A DNA stretch of 64,000 bases from Bisbaumannia salifodinae. GTDB lineage: Bacteria; Pseudomonadota; Gammaproteobacteria; Pseudomonadales; Halomonadaceae. Location of the stretch: assembly GCF_039522585.1 (NCBI RefSeq), contig NZ_BAAADR010000047.1. One strand, written 5' to 3'. Shown here one piece after another: positions 8,676 through 18,174 of this stretch. The position numbers were made by a program, and so were the translations under genes. Numbering within the stretch: the first letter of the stretch is position 1; every line of letters starts with the position of its first letter. The notes beneath the pieces are model-generated. The model had not been told where the DNA came from, did not search any database, and saw nothing but the letters and a program-made list of their open reading frames with translations.

Positions 8676-8819
8676 GCCACATCGCGTTGGGAAGTCGTGA
8701 TATGAGCATGTCAGTGGCCAACTCATGCTTCAAATGCAAATAAACAGAATGATTGATTCGTTTAGTGGATTAATGTGTTATGTTTATCAATGCCAATCGC
8801 GTCATGCAAGAGTGCCGAT

Positions 8820-9728
8820 ATGCTACATCGCCTGGAATTCCTTGATCTTCAAGCCTTTATACTGGTCGCCGAGCTGGGCTCTTTCCATGAGGCCGCGCAG
8901 CGCTTGCATCTTTCTCAGCCGGCGCTATCGCGACGCATCCAGAAGCTCGAGGAACTCCTGGAAATCGAGTTGCTGGAACGAACCACTCGAAGAACGCAAC
9001 TGACGCCGATCGGGGCGGATTTCCTGCCACGCGCCAGGCGTATGATCGAGGAATATGAGTCATCGATTCTGAACATCCGCGAACTGGCAACGCACCAGAA
9101 AGGCACGGTGACGATTGCCTGTCTTCCCACCGCGGCCTTCTACTTTCTCCCCAGCGTGATCCGTGGCTTTAGCGAAGCTTGGCCGGGTATCCGTATCCGC
9201 ATCCTCGATGTGAGCGCCAAGGAGGGATTGGAGCGCGTCATAAGCGGTGAGGCCGACTTCGGCATCAACATGTTCAGCGCACAGAGCCCGGAGGTCTCCT
9301 TTACCCCATTGTTACGGGATCCCTTCGTACTGGCCCTGAGGTCGGATCATCCACTGGCGGCCAAGGAGAGCATCGAATGGGCGGATCTCGAGCAGGTACG
9401 GTTGATCACCGTGAGTCGCGACAGTGGCAATCGTACCTTGCTGGACAATGCCCTCTCCGCCGAAGGCCTCCGGCTGAACAGCTTTTACGAAGTCCAGCAC
9501 CTGTCCACCTCGCTTGGCCTGGTCGAGTCCGGATTGGGGGTGGCAATCCTGCCCAGGATGACGATGCCCGGCCCGGATCATGACACCCTCTGTGCACGCG
9601 AACTTCCCGAACCCCACATTCAGCGAACCATCGGCCTGGTCAGAAGCAATTCCCACAGTATTTCCAGCACCGCGCAACTGTTTATTGATTTGCTCCTCGA
9701 GCATTGGGGAAATTCCATGCACTCATGA
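8820..9728 (+). CDS. LysR family transcriptional regulator
   Basis: A 302-residue regulator. The N-terminal helix-turn-helix covers residues 1-60 (AAQRLHLSQPALSRRIQKLE), followed by a periplasmic-binding-protein-like effector domain (about 90-295). The ATG at 8820 gives the classical LysR beginning MLHRLEFLDLQAFILVAE; the frame is open to 8775, but the added residues are not family-like. It is divergent from the PrpF-like gene with about 145 bases between starts, the usual arrangement for a LysR protein that activates its neighbour. It therefore probably controls the PrpF-tctC-tctAB unit in response to a carboxylate. Confidence 0.9.
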   Translation: MLHRLEFLDLQAFILVAELGSFHEAAQRLHLSQPALSRRIQKLEELLEIELLERTTRRTQLTPIGADFLPRARRMIEEYESSILNIRELATHQKGTVTIACLPTAAFYFLPSVIRGFSEAWPGIRIRILDVSAKEGLERVISGEADFGINMFSAQSPEVSFTPLLRDPFVLALRSDHPLAAKESIEWADLEQVRLITVSRDSGNRTLLDNALSAEGLRLNSFYEVQHLSTSLGLVESGLGVAILPRMTMPGPDHDTLCARELPEPHIQRTIGLVRSNSHSISSTAQLFIDLLLEHWGNSMHS

Positions 9729-9942
9729 CTCTCTATGAGTGATTGGTGCCGATTCTCAACGCCGTATGGGCGAGCGCAGGCAGTGTGCGCAGTGGCATCA
9801 GACCCGTTCGCCACGGGGGAAATACTGCCCTGGCGCAGCATTTTCCTCGGGCCGGTGTGTCCTCTCGACAAGCACCGGCAGGGGGGCTTGCCCCCACCAC
9901 GATGGTGGTAAGGGGCTGTCTCGTGGCTTGGGGGGGCGTTTC

Positions 9943-10917
9943 CTAGCCGTCGGCAGATGGCTCGCTCTGGCGCAGGAACCAGTCACGGAAGCGGCTCAAC
10001 GCCTCATCGTCGGCCTTGTCCTCGCGATAGGCAAGGTAGTGGCGGGTTTCCTCCAGCACCACTTCCTGTTCCACCGGCCTGATCAAGCGCCCCTGCTCGA
10101 CGAGGGGGGCTACCAGGTGATGCCAGCCCAGGGCCACGCCCTGATCATTGAGCACCATCTGGATCAGCAGGCTGTAATCATTGGCATTGAAGAAGTGGGG
10201 GCCCTGGGCGGGACGGTCCTCGATATCCAACTGATGAATGGCCAGCCAGACCCCCCAGTCCACGTGCTCGGACACCTGGGAGCGTCCATAGGGGCTCAGG
10301 TTGAGCAGCAGGCCATCCCTCAGGCCCTCCAGGGTGCGGATCTCGGGGTGCGTCTCCAGGTAGCTGGGCGTGCATACCGGATAGATGCGGTCATGGAAGA
10401 TCGGCGTGCTCACATAGCCGTCGCGGATGCGTGACATCTTGGTGATAAAGATATCGGGATTGACCCCCGGTTCCATGGAGAGGAAGTTCTGGGTGGTGAC
10501 CAGGTTGAGGTCGATATCCGGATTGTCGCTGAAGAAGCTGGGCAGCCGGGGGGATATCCATAGTGCAGAAAACGCCGGGGAGCAGCACAGGGTCAGGGTG
10601 CGCCTGGCGTTGCTGCCATGGTTTTTCTGAATGCGCTCTGCGGCCTGGGCGATATTAATAAAGGATAACTGCGCCGCATCGAAGAAGATCGAGCCGGCGG
10701 TGGTCAATTCCACCGAGCGTCCGGCTCTCTTGAACAGGGCGGTGCCGAGGTGGCTCTCGAGCTCACGGATCTGGCGGCTGATGGCGGCCTGGGTCACGCA
10801 CAATGCCTCGGCGGCGCGGGTGAAGTTCTGGTAGCGGGCCGCGGCGACGAAGGATTTCACGGCCCGCAGGGAAGGCATCTTGAGCAGTGTCTGATCGGGG
10901 TCGGTGTGCTTGGTCAT
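9943..10917 (-). CDS. LysR family transcriptional regulator, GcvA-like
   Basis: A 324-residue regulator. The HTH region begins MPSLRAVKSFVAAARYQNFTRAA and continues AEALCVTQAAISRQIRELE, the GcvA/AmpR-type pattern of LysR proteins. The effector domain follows from about residue 105 (TLTLCCSPAF). It is convergent with the preceding LysR gene and divergent from the GlxA-type regulator at 11183, with about 265 bases between them. No enzyme gene is directly adjacent, so its target is unclear. It may act on the DapA-oxidase-aldehyde dehydrogenase unit 1.5 kb away. Confidence 0.9.
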   Translation of the reverse strand: MTKHTDPDQTLLKMPSLRAVKSFVAAARYQNFTRAAEALCVTQAAISRQIRELESHLGTALFKRAGRSVELTTAGSIFFDAAQLSFINIAQAAERIQKNHGSNARRTLTLCCSPAFSALWISPRLPSFFSDNPDIDLNLVTTQNFLSMEPGVNPDIFITKMSRIRDGYVSTPIFHDRIYPVCTPSYLETHPEIRTLEGLRDGLLLNLSPYGRSQVSEHVDWGVWLAIHQLDIEDRPAQGPHFFNANDYSLLIQMVLNDQGVALGWHHLVAPLVEQGRLIRPVEQEVVLEETRHYLAYREDKADDEALSRFRDWFLRQSEPSADG

Positions 10918-11182
10918 AACATGAAGTCATCATTAGTCGGACAAAAAAGTCAATTTCACCCGGGTAGCCGCGTCACTAGACTCGAGATACGGAAAATAAA
11001 TCAGGCAGTCTTGCTAGGCTAACCGAATCTCCATGCCAGCAACAGCCACCCCTATGCCACTCGACCGTCGACCTCTCAACGAGGGAGCCCATCCTCTATC
11101 GCTCCTGGTGGCGAACGCCTCGCTAGACCGTGTTCCCTGTGAAGGTTGATCCTGAGTCATCAGCCATGATGCCCATAAGACG

Positions 11183-12217
11183 ATGAGCACTTCATTCAAG
11201 AGTTTGCTGAAACGCAAGAACCTGGCCCATTTGCCTCGGGATCCGTCGGGTGACGCCTCCGCGGGGGCTCGGCGGGCCACTTTCGTGCTGCTGGAACACT
11301 TTTCGCTGATGGCCTTTACCGGGGCGGTGGATGCCCTGGTCACCTCCAATCTGGTGACCCGGGAGCCCTTGACCGACGTCAGGACGCTCAGTCTCGGCGG
11401 CGAGGTAGTGGTCAGTGATCTGGGGATCGCCATTTCGGTGGATGGTGAGCTGGCGGAGCTCGAGATGCGCCGGGATGACCTCCTGATCCTCTGTGGTGGG
11501 CTTCGGGTTCACCTGGATGAGTCGCCGGCACTCCGCGCTCCGCTGGTGGCGGCTCAGCGAGCCGGGGTGACACTGGGCGCGCTGTGGAACGGGGCCTACT
11601 TCCTCGCCGATGCCGGCCTGCTGGATGATCATGAGTGCGCCATTCATCCCGACTCCCGCGCCCTGATGATCGAGCGCTTCCCGCGGGTCAAGGTCTCCCG
11701 CCATTCCCATGTCCTGGATGGCCAGCGGATCAGTTGTGCCGGGGCCAACAGCTCGCTGAACATGATGCTGGGATGGCTGCGACACAACTACGACGCCATC
11801 ATCGTCGACTCGGTGGAAGAGATCCTCAGCTGTGACAAGAGTCATGAGCTCTTGGGGGCCTCGGTGCTATCCGTCGATAGTGACCCGACCCTGCCGCAGC
11901 CCCTCAAGCTGGCGCTGGAGCTGATGCACAGCAATATCGAGGAGCCGCTGTCTCTGGACGAGGTGGCGCGCTGGGCCGGTCTGTCGCGTCGACAGCTGGA
12001 GCGCCTGTTCAGTCGCCATGTCGATGCCTCGCCCTCCCGCTACTACCTGGAACTGCGCCTGACCCGTGCGCGACAGTTGCTGCAGCAGACCAACCGGCCC
12101 ATTGCCGAAATTGCCGTGGCCAGCGGCTTCGTCAGTATCACGCACTTCCGTCATTGCTTCCGCAAGTTCTTTCATGTCGCTCCGGGGCGATTCCGCCGCC
12201 GACATTACGCCAAGTAA
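11183..12217 (+). CDS. GlxA-type regulator (DJ-1/PfpI domain plus AraC HTH)
   Basis: A 344-residue regulator with an amidase-like DJ-1/PfpI domain (about residues 30-200) and two AraC helix-turn-helix motifs at the C-terminus (LDEVARWAGLSRRQLERLF and IAEIAVASGFVSITHFRHCF). The nucleophile-elbow position reads TLGALWNGAYFLA, so the Cys of active DJ-1 enzymes is absent and the domain is a sensor rather than an enzyme. Relatives such as GbdR, SouR, CdhR and ArgR sense betaines, sarcosine, carnitine or arginine. It lies just upstream of the DapA-family/oxidase/aldehyde dehydrogenase unit and is the best candidate for its activator. Which amino compound it senses cannot be read from sequence. Confidence 0.88.
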   Translation: MSTSFKSLLKRKNLAHLPRDPSGDASAGARRATFVLLEHFSLMAFTGAVDALVTSNLVTREPLTDVRTLSLGGEVVVSDLGIAISVDGELAELEMRRDDLLILCGGLRVHLDESPALRAPLVAAQRAGVTLGALWNGAYFLADAGLLDDHECAIHPDSRALMIERFPRVKVSRHSHVLDGQRISCAGANSSLNMMLGWLRHNYDAIIVDSVEEILSCDKSHELLGASVLSVDSDPTLPQPLKLALELMHSNIEEPLSLDEVARWAGLSRRQLERLFSRHVDASPSRYYLELRLTRARQLLQQTNRPIAEIAVASGFVSITHFRHCFRKFFHVAPGRFRRRHYAK

Positions 12218-12455
12218 TTCAATCGCCCTACTTATGATAATAAGGCAGGCGCATTGCTTCGCTTGTGCTCTGTTATAGGGAGGGTTTCTTGAGTGACGAC
12301 AGGTGAGGTGCGGGGCGGGGGGCGCCATTTTTCATGAGTTGACTGATAACACCCGTTAATGGTTAGCCGGAAGGAAATGTTAATTGTCCCGTTGTCGGGG
12401 TGAAATTACGCTTTATTTGTCGAGAAACCCCCAACAATATTCGCAAGGTGATTGT

Positions 12456-13346
12456 ATGAACTTCGATGGCATCTGGACACCCGTAGTAACTCCCTTCGCC
12501 GAGGATGGCAGCATCCAGTTCGAGACCCTGGCCAAGGTGCTCGATACCCTGATCGATCAGGGCGTGCATGGCCTGATCATCGGTGGTACCACCGGTGAGT
12601 ACTATGCGCTGAGCAAGGACGAGCGCAAGCGCGTCTTCGATGTGGTTGCCGCTCATGCCAAGGGCCGTATCCCGCTGATGGCCGGCGTCAATGCCACCAC
12701 CACCGAAGACAGCCTGGAGCTGGGCCAGCATGCCAAGGCCGCCGGCTTCGATGCCATCCTGGTGGCGGCGCCTTACTACTGCCAGCCGGCCCAGGATGAG
12801 CTGCTGACGCATATCCGGAGTGTCGATGATGCCCTCGATATGCCGATCATGCTCTACAACTTCCCCGACCGCACCGGTGTACCGATGACGCTCGAGTTGA
12901 TCGAGGCGTTGCGTGATCGCCCGAATATCCAGGCGATCAAGGAGAGCACCGGCTCGATCGAGCGTATGCATGCTCTGGCGACCGAGTTCAGCGATCAGAT
13001 TCAGCTCAGCTGTGGCATGGATGACCAGGTGCTGGAGTTCTTCGTCTGGGGCGCCCGCAGCTGGGTGGGGGGGGCTTCCAACTTCCTGGCGCCGGAGCAT
13101 GTGGCGCTGTACCAGGCCTGCGTCGTCGAGCGGGATTTCGTCGCCGGTCGCGAACTGGCCGCCCGCGTGCTGCCGATGCTCAACCTGCTGGAGCAGGGCG
13201 GCAAGTTCTGTCAGTACATCAAGTACGGCTGCGAACTGGCCGGTCTGCCGGTGGGGCCGGCGCGTCGTCCGCTGCTGCCCCTGAACGAGGCCGAGAAAGC
13301 GGCCTTCAAGCGTACCTACGATGCCCTGGTCGCCCAGCGCGGCTGA
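12456..13346 (+). CDS. DapA-family class I lyase/deaminase
   Basis: A 296-residue (beta/alpha)8 protein of the DHDPS/N-acetylneuraminate lyase family. The Schiff-base lysine is Lys162 (IQAIKESTG), the conserved tyrosine Tyr134 (IMLYNFPDRTG), and the pyruvate-type carboxylate loop GGTTGEYYALS is at residues 43-53. The start is the ATG after AAGGTG. It is followed 24 bases later by an FAD oxidase and then an aldehyde dehydrogenase. In hydroxyproline catabolism a member of this family deaminates 1-pyrroline-4-hydroxy-2-carboxylate to 2-oxoglutarate semialdehyde, which would fit these neighbours and the proline-racemase-family gene downstream. Other keto-acid aldolases or dehydratases of the family remain possible. 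True dapA (lysine synthesis) is unlikely given the context. Confidence 0.82.
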   Translation: MNFDGIWTPVVTPFAEDGSIQFETLAKVLDTLIDQGVHGLIIGGTTGEYYALSKDERKRVFDVVAAHAKGRIPLMAGVNATTTEDSLELGQHAKAAGFDAILVAAPYYCQPAQDELLTHIRSVDDALDMPIMLYNFPDRTGVPMTLELIEALRDRPNIQAIKESTGSIERMHALATEFSDQIQLSCGMDDQVLEFFVWGARSWVGGASNFLAPEHVALYQACVVERDFVAGRELAARVLPMLNLLEQGGKFCQYIKYGCELAGLPVGPARRPLLPLNEAEKAAFKRTYDALVAQRG

Positions 13347-13370
13347 TCCTCGGGCGGTGGAGGCCCTGCC

Positions 13371-14699
13371 ATGCGGCTGAAATGCAAACACTTGCCCCAG
13401 GGTGATGGCCGGTGTGGCTGGTACGAGATGCTGCCGCCGCTGCCCCCCGCGACGCCGCTCAAGGGCGAGGTCAAGGCCGACTGGGTGGTGCTGGGGGCGG
13501 GCCTGGCCGGACTGGCGGCGGCCCGCCGCTTGGCCGAGCTGTGTCCCGATGCCTCCATCGCCCTGGTGGATGCCCGGCGGGTGGGCTTCGGTTCGGCCGG
13601 GCGTAACTCCGGATTCATGATCGATCTGCCCCACGACCTGAACTCCCACGATTACACCGGGGATCGCAACCGGGATCTCCAGCAGATCTGCCTCAATCGC
13701 GGGGCGATCGACTATATGCGCGAGATCGTCCAGCGCCATGCCATCGACTGCGACTGGCGCGAGCAGGGCAAGCTGCACGGCGCGGTGGAGGATCACGGCA
13801 TCCGCGCCCTGGAGGCCTTCGCCAAGGGGCTCTCGGGCCTGGGCGAGCCTTATCGCGTGCTCGACGCCGAGGAGATGCGGGCGATCACCGGCACCGGCTT
13901 CTACCGCTCGGGCCTGCATACTCCCGGCTGCGTGCTGGTCCAGCCCGCCGCCCTGGTCCGTGGCCTGGGCGCCACCCTGCCCGAGAACGTGCGGCTCTTC
14001 GAGGACACGCCGGTACACGAGATTCGCCTCGGTAGGCCCCATGAGCTGGTCACCGACCGGGGGCGGATCGCCGCGCCACGGCTGATCCTCGCCAATAACG
14101 CCTACGCGGCCCAGTTCGGCGGGCTAGGGCTCAAGGGGCGCATCCTGCCGGTCTACACCTACGGCAGCCTGACCCGTCAACTGAGCCCCGAGGAGCTCGC
14201 CACCCTGGGCGGCGAGGAGAACTGGGGGCTGATCCCCGCCGATCCCATGGGCACCACGGTGCGGCGGATGGCGAGCGGGCGTATCTGCATCCGCAACGCC
14301 TTTACCTATAACCCGAGGGTCGCCGCGAGTGCCGGGCATCTGACGCAGGCGCTCGCCGTCCACCGGCGCTCCTTCGAGCGGCGTTTCCCGATGCTCTCGG
14401 ACGTCGGGCTGGAGTACACCTGGGGCGGTGCCCTCTGCGTCTCCCGCAACGGCGGCACGCCCTTCGGCGAGCTGGCACCCGGCGTGTTCAGCGCCGTCTG
14501 CCAGAACGGCCTGGGCCTGACCCGCGGCACCATCGCCGGGAAGCTGATCGCCGAACATGCCCTCGGCGAGGAGAGTGAGCTGCTCGACATCATGCTCAAC
14601 CAACCCAAGCCGGTCGCCAACCCCCCCGAGCCGCTGCTCGGGATCGGGGTGCGCTCCACCCTCGCCTGGAAAGAGTGGAAGGCCGGCACCGAACGCTGA
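13371..14699 (+). CDS. FAD-dependent amine/imino acid oxidase (DAO family)
   Basis: A 442-residue flavoprotein. After a 35-residue N-terminal extension with WYEMLPPLPP comes the Rossmann motif GAGLAG (residues 42-47), then SAGRNSGFMIDLPHD, a typical FAD-contact loop. The C-terminal part has GVFSAVCQNGLGLTRGTIAGKL. The family covers glycine, sarcosine, D-amino acid and gamma-glutamylputrescine oxidases. It sits between the DapA-like lyase and an aldehyde dehydrogenase, so an oxidation of an amino or imino acid such as cis-4-hydroxy-D-proline is plausible. A clear paralogue is encoded at 36951-38264: both share RNSGF(M/L)IDLPHDL, GxVLVQPAALxRGL and the C-terminal PLL-x-IGV pattern. Confidence 0.85.
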   Translation: MRLKCKHLPQGDGRCGWYEMLPPLPPATPLKGEVKADWVVLGAGLAGLAAARRLAELCPDASIALVDARRVGFGSAGRNSGFMIDLPHDLNSHDYTGDRNRDLQQICLNRGAIDYMREIVQRHAIDCDWREQGKLHGAVEDHGIRALEAFAKGLSGLGEPYRVLDAEEMRAITGTGFYRSGLHTPGCVLVQPAALVRGLGATLPENVRLFEDTPVHEIRLGRPHELVTDRGRIAAPRLILANNAYAAQFGGLGLKGRILPVYTYGSLTRQLSPEELATLGGEENWGLIPADPMGTTVRRMASGRICIRNAFTYNPRVAASAGHLTQALAVHRRSFERRFPMLSDVGLEYTWGGALCVSRNGGTPFGELAPGVFSAVCQNGLGLTRGTIAGKLIAEHALGEESELLDIMLNQPKPVANPPEPLLGIGVRSTLAWKEWKAGTER

Positions 14700-14724
14700 A
14701 TTCCTGCACAAGAGGAGAACAACA

Positions 14725-16230
14725 ATGTCCGATAGCCTCACCCCGAATGCCATCGCACAACAGGTCGAGCGGCTCGAATACCGCAACCAGGCCTTTATCG
14801 ATGGTCAGTTCGTCCCGGCACAGTCCGGTGCCACCTACGAGACCCTCAATCCGGCCACCGGCGAGGTGCTGACCGAGGTCGCCGCCTGCACCGCCGAGGA
14901 CGTGGACCGGGCCGTCCAGGCCGCCCGCCGTGCCTTCGAGGCCGGCGTCTGGTCGGGGCTGGCTCCCGCCGAACGCAAGGCCATCCTGCAACGCTTCGCC
15001 GACCTGATCGAGGCCAACTGCCTGGAGCTGGCGGTGCTGGAGGCCCTGGAGGCCGGCAAGCCGATCGGCGAATGCTTCAACGTCGATATCCCCGATACCG
15101 CCAACACCATCCGCTGGCACGCCGAGGCCATCGACAAGCTCTACGACGCCGTGGCGCCCACCGAGAAGGGCGTGGTGGCCACCGTGACCCGCGAGCCCAT
15201 CGGCGTGGTGGGGGCGGTGCTGCCGTGGAACTTCCCCGCCATGATGGCCGGTTGGAAGCTGGGCCCGGCGCTCGCCACCGGCAACAGCGTGGTGCTCAAG
15301 CCCGCCGAACTGACCTCGCTGAGTACCCTGCGCCTGGCCGAGCTGGCCCATGAGGCGGGGATTCCCGCCGGGGTGCTCAACGTGGTGCCGGGCCTGGGCC
15401 ACGAGGCGGGCAAGGCCATCGGCCTGCATGCGGATATCGACCTGGCCGCCTTTACCGGTTCCACCGAGGTGGGCAGGAAGTTCCTCGAGTACTCGGCGGC
15501 CAGTAACCTCAAGCGGGTGGTGCTGGAGTGTGGCGGCAAGAACCCCCAGGTGGTAATGCCCGACGTCAGCGACCTCAAGACCGTGGCCAGCAACGTCCTC
15601 GCCGCCGCCTTCTGGAACATGGGCGAGAACTGCTCGGCGGGCTCGCGGCTGATCGTCCACCGTTCCATCAAGGACGATCTGGTCGATGAGATGCAGCGCC
15701 AACTGGAGAACGACTGGAAGACCGGCGATCCCCTGGACCCGGAGGTGCAACTGGGCGCCCTGGTCGAGCGGGCCCATATGGAAAAGGTGCTGGGGCATAT
15801 CGAGCGGGCCAAGGCCGAAGGGCTCAGGGTGGTCTCCGGCGGCGAGCGGCTGCGCGAGGAGAGCGGTGGCTATTTCGTCGCCCCGACCATCTTCGACGAC
15901 GTTACCCCCGAGGCGGGAATCGCCCGCGAGGAGATCTTCGGCCCGGTGCTGGCGGTGATTCCCTTCGATACCGAGGAAGAGGCCATCGCCATCGCCAACG
16001 ACACCTGCTACGGCCTGGCGGCCTCGCTGTGGAGCGAGGACCTGAATACCGTGCACCGCATGGCGGCGGCGATCAAGGCCGGCACCATTGCCGTCAACTG
16101 CTTCTCGGAAGGCGATATCACCACGCCCTTCGGCGGTTACAAGCAGTCCGGTTTCGGTGGGCGGGACAAGTCCGTGTATGCCCATGATCAGTATTGCGAG
16201 CTCAAGACCACCTGGATCCAGCTGTCCTGA
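14725..16230 (+). CDS. NAD(P)-dependent aldehyde dehydrogenase (PuuC/BetB-like)
   Basis: A 501-residue ALDH-superfamily enzyme with catalytic Cys303 (NMGENCSAGSR) and general-base Glu268 (VLECGGKNPQ), oxyanion Asn169 in LPWNFP, and a cofactor-binding FTGSTEVG. The ending YKQSGFGGRDKSVYAHDQY resembles gamma-glutamyl-aminobutyraldehyde dehydrogenase (PuuC) and related amino-aldehyde dehydrogenases. The start has AGAGGAGAA seven bases upstream and follows the oxidase gene by 25 bases, so the two are co-transcribed. It would oxidise the aldehyde produced by the upstream lyase/oxidase pair. A stem-loop follows the stop. A second ALDH of different subtype is at 38807-40243. Confidence 0.88.
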   Translation: MSDSLTPNAIAQQVERLEYRNQAFIDGQFVPAQSGATYETLNPATGEVLTEVAACTAEDVDRAVQAARRAFEAGVWSGLAPAERKAILQRFADLIEANCLELAVLEALEAGKPIGECFNVDIPDTANTIRWHAEAIDKLYDAVAPTEKGVVATVTREPIGVVGAVLPWNFPAMMAGWKLGPALATGNSVVLKPAELTSLSTLRLAELAHEAGIPAGVLNVVPGLGHEAGKAIGLHADIDLAAFTGSTEVGRKFLEYSAASNLKRVVLECGGKNPQVVMPDVSDLKTVASNVLAAAFWNMGENCSAGSRLIVHRSIKDDLVDEMQRQLENDWKTGDPLDPEVQLGALVERAHMEKVLGHIERAKAEGLRVVSGGERLREESGGYFVAPTIFDDVTPEAGIAREEIFGPVLAVIPFDTEEEAIAIANDTCYGLAASLWSEDLNTVHRMAAAIKAGTIAVNCFSEGDITTPFGGYKQSGFGGRDKSVYAHDQYCELKTTWIQLS

Positions 16231-16248
16231 GCCATTATCCAGCGTGTC

Positions 16249-16276
16249 CCACCATCCGCGGGATCGCGGATGGTGG
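16249..16276 (+). terminator. Stem-loop after the aldehyde dehydrogenase gene
   Basis: A 12-base perfect stem (CCACCATCCGCG / CGCGGATGGTGG) with a GGAT loop begins 19 bases after the stop. There is no T-run, so it may be a weak or Rho-assisted terminator, or an mRNA-stabilising end. It separates the DapA-oxidase-ALDH unit from the TRAP transporter unit. Confidence 0.55.
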
Positions 16277-16490
16277 CTGACTCACCGCCAGAGAACATCA
16301 GCATATGGCGATGAGTGTTATTCCCCCGACGCCTAGCAACCATAACCTCAGGTTTTGTTTTGCACGGAAGAAAAGTCGTTTCCCTTACCTCTGCCACAGT
16401 ACTAGCTTAAATACACGCTGGAACACATGCTTGGCCATGGCCAGGCAAGAGATGCACCCCAACTACAATAGCTCGTCTGGAGAAAGCGTT

Positions 16491-17519
16491 ATGACATTTA
16501 AAAGCTCAATAAAGGTTGCCTCAAGCATAGCCGCAGTATCGGTCGTCGCGACCCTCGGTTTCTCGGCTTCCACCTGGGCAAGCGATGAGGAGTTGCGGTT
16601 TACGATAGCAACGGAGGCAGGCGACCGAGAATCGCCCCATGGCCTGGCAGTAAAGAGAATCGCTGATATTGTCGAAGAGCAGTCCGATGGAAGAATCACC
16701 ATGAATGTCTTCTATCAGGATGAGATCGGTGGTCCCCAGGAACTTTTCGACCAATTGATCAGAGGTAATATCGACCTCTTCCTGGGCTGGCCTCAGACTT
16801 CCTATGATGAGCGACTTGGCGTACTACAGCTGCCTTATCTGACCCTGGGGTGGGATGAAGCGCTAGAGGCCTATGGAACAGATGGCTGGGTCTCCGAGGT
16901 AGTCGGGCCCATCCTTTCGGATATCGGCCTGGAATACCTGGGACCCTTCCCGGAAGGTTTCGGCGGTATCGCGACAGCGGAAACCTACGCTACCAACTAT
17001 GAAGATGCGCGGGGAATCAAACTCCGCTCGCAGCCCATCTTTCCGCTGCCCCAAACGATACAGGCCATGGGATTCCAGGCCGTGCCTATCGACTGGTCCG
17101 AGGTCTATACGTCCATTCAGACCGGGGTCGTCGATGGCGACTCGAGTAATGTGATCTACTGGGACTACACCTATTTCAACGACCTGCTTGATTACTTCGT
17201 CCACTCCAAGCACAACTTTTCCTTCTATACCTTCCTGATGAATCAGGGTTCCTGGAACGCCCTCGATGAAGAAGACCGCGGGATCATCGCGGGTGCCGTG
17301 GAAGTCGTCGTCAATGAGCAGTTCGAGAATGCCAGGGAAGAGGATGAACGGTGGATCCAGACGGCCCAGGAAGAAGGTATGGAATATATCGTGCCGTCCG
17401 ATGAAGAGATGGCAGCCTGGATCGAGCGTGTCCGTGAGACAGTCTGGGTCGAGGCGGAGGAGTCCCTGGGCGAGGATGTCATGAACGCCGTCCGCGAGCA
17501 TGCATCGGAACCGCAGTAA
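16491..17519 (+). CDS. dctP: TRAP transporter solute-binding protein DctP
   Basis: A 342-residue periplasmic protein. The signal peptide (MTFKSSIKVASSIAAVSVVATLGFS) ends near the WAS-DEE site at about residue 31. The family-defining arginine, which binds the ligand carboxylate, is in the segment GIKLRSQPIFPLPQ (about residue 178). The protein is strongly acidic, as expected for a halophile. The ATG at 16491 follows GGAGAAAG; the frame is open further upstream without family similarity. It is the first gene of a dctPQM set. It is clearly related to the DctP at 27119-28129: both have an EAY-x-x-DGW, LGP(F/W)PEGF-x-GIATA and NVIY-x-DY-x-YF pattern. The ligand is an organic acid or amino acid derivative. 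Confidence 0.9.
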   Translation: MTFKSSIKVASSIAAVSVVATLGFSASTWASDEELRFTIATEAGDRESPHGLAVKRIADIVEEQSDGRITMNVFYQDEIGGPQELFDQLIRGNIDLFLGWPQTSYDERLGVLQLPYLTLGWDEALEAYGTDGWVSEVVGPILSDIGLEYLGPFPEGFGGIATAETYATNYEDARGIKLRSQPIFPLPQTIQAMGFQAVPIDWSEVYTSIQTGVVDGDSSNVIYWDYTYFNDLLDYFVHSKHNFSFYTFLMNQGSWNALDEEDRGIIAGAVEVVVNEQFENAREEDERWIQTAQEEGMEYIVPSDEEMAAWIERVRETVWVEAEESLGEDVMNAVREHASEPQ

Positions 17520-17604
17520 CGACTTGCCGGAGCAATGGAGTGGCACCTCTCAGCAGGGCCACTCCATGTTCGATTCCTTTCTGGGTAACACTGGGGAAGT
17601 CATT

Positions 17605-18111
17605 ATGGATTATTTCTCCCGCATCGATAATGTGGTCGCATTTATTATGAAGGCTGCCGTTACGGTCCTGGGCCTTTTCGTTTCCTTCGCCATGGTGGTC
17701 GGCATCGTTTCCAGGGCCTTGCTCGACGCTCCGGTCTTTGGCCTGGAGGAGCTGGTGCTGATGGCTGCCATGTGGCTGTATATGCTCGGAGCCGCCCTGG
17801 CCTCGCGGGAGAGATCCCACCTCAGTGCGGACTTCATTCAGGCCTTCTCCAAGAATGAGACTCTGAATAATGTCACGAAGCTGATTGCCACTATCCTCTC
17901 GGTCGTATTGGCGGCCTTCTTCGTCAGCTGGAGCTACAGCCTGTTCTCCTGGGGCTTCGAGAGAGGGCAAGTCACACCGGTATTCAGTATTCCGCAATAT
18001 ATTTCACAGGGGAGCCTCCTGGTCGCGAGTATCTTTCTGTTGCTCTATGCAGTTAGAGACCTGGTTAATGATGTTGGGCAGCTATTTAAAAAAGAAGCCG
18101 TATCTCATTGA
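17605..18111 (+). CDS. dctQ: TRAP transporter small membrane subunit DctQ
   Basis: A 168-residue membrane protein with four hydrophobic segments (about residues 10-32, 50-66, 90-110 and 130-150). The ELVLMAAMWLYMLGAALASRERSHLS stretch is typical of DctQ. The ATG at 17605 is chosen because GGGGAAG precedes it by six bases; a further in-frame ATG at 17566 has a poorer site. It lies between dctP and dctM, as in other TRAP operons. DctQ forms the membrane complex with DctM and is needed for Na+-driven uptake. Confidence 0.87.
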   Translation: MDYFSRIDNVVAFIMKAAVTVLGLFVSFAMVVGIVSRALLDAPVFGLEELVLMAAMWLYMLGAALASRERSHLSADFIQAFSKNETLNNVTKLIATILSVVLAAFFVSWSYSLFSWGFERGQVTPVFSIPQYISQGSLLVASIFLLLYAVRDLVNDVGQLFKKEAVSH

Positions 18112-18174
18112 AAAGCTGAAACCCAGTAAGAGGCCTCTTCTCAAGGGGCTTCCTGACAATAATTGGAGAAACAC

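Noticed and set aside
12363..14042. Long - strand ORF opposite the DapA-like and oxidase genes
   Set aside because: GC-rich antisense artefact; both + strand genes have clear motifs and ribosome sites.
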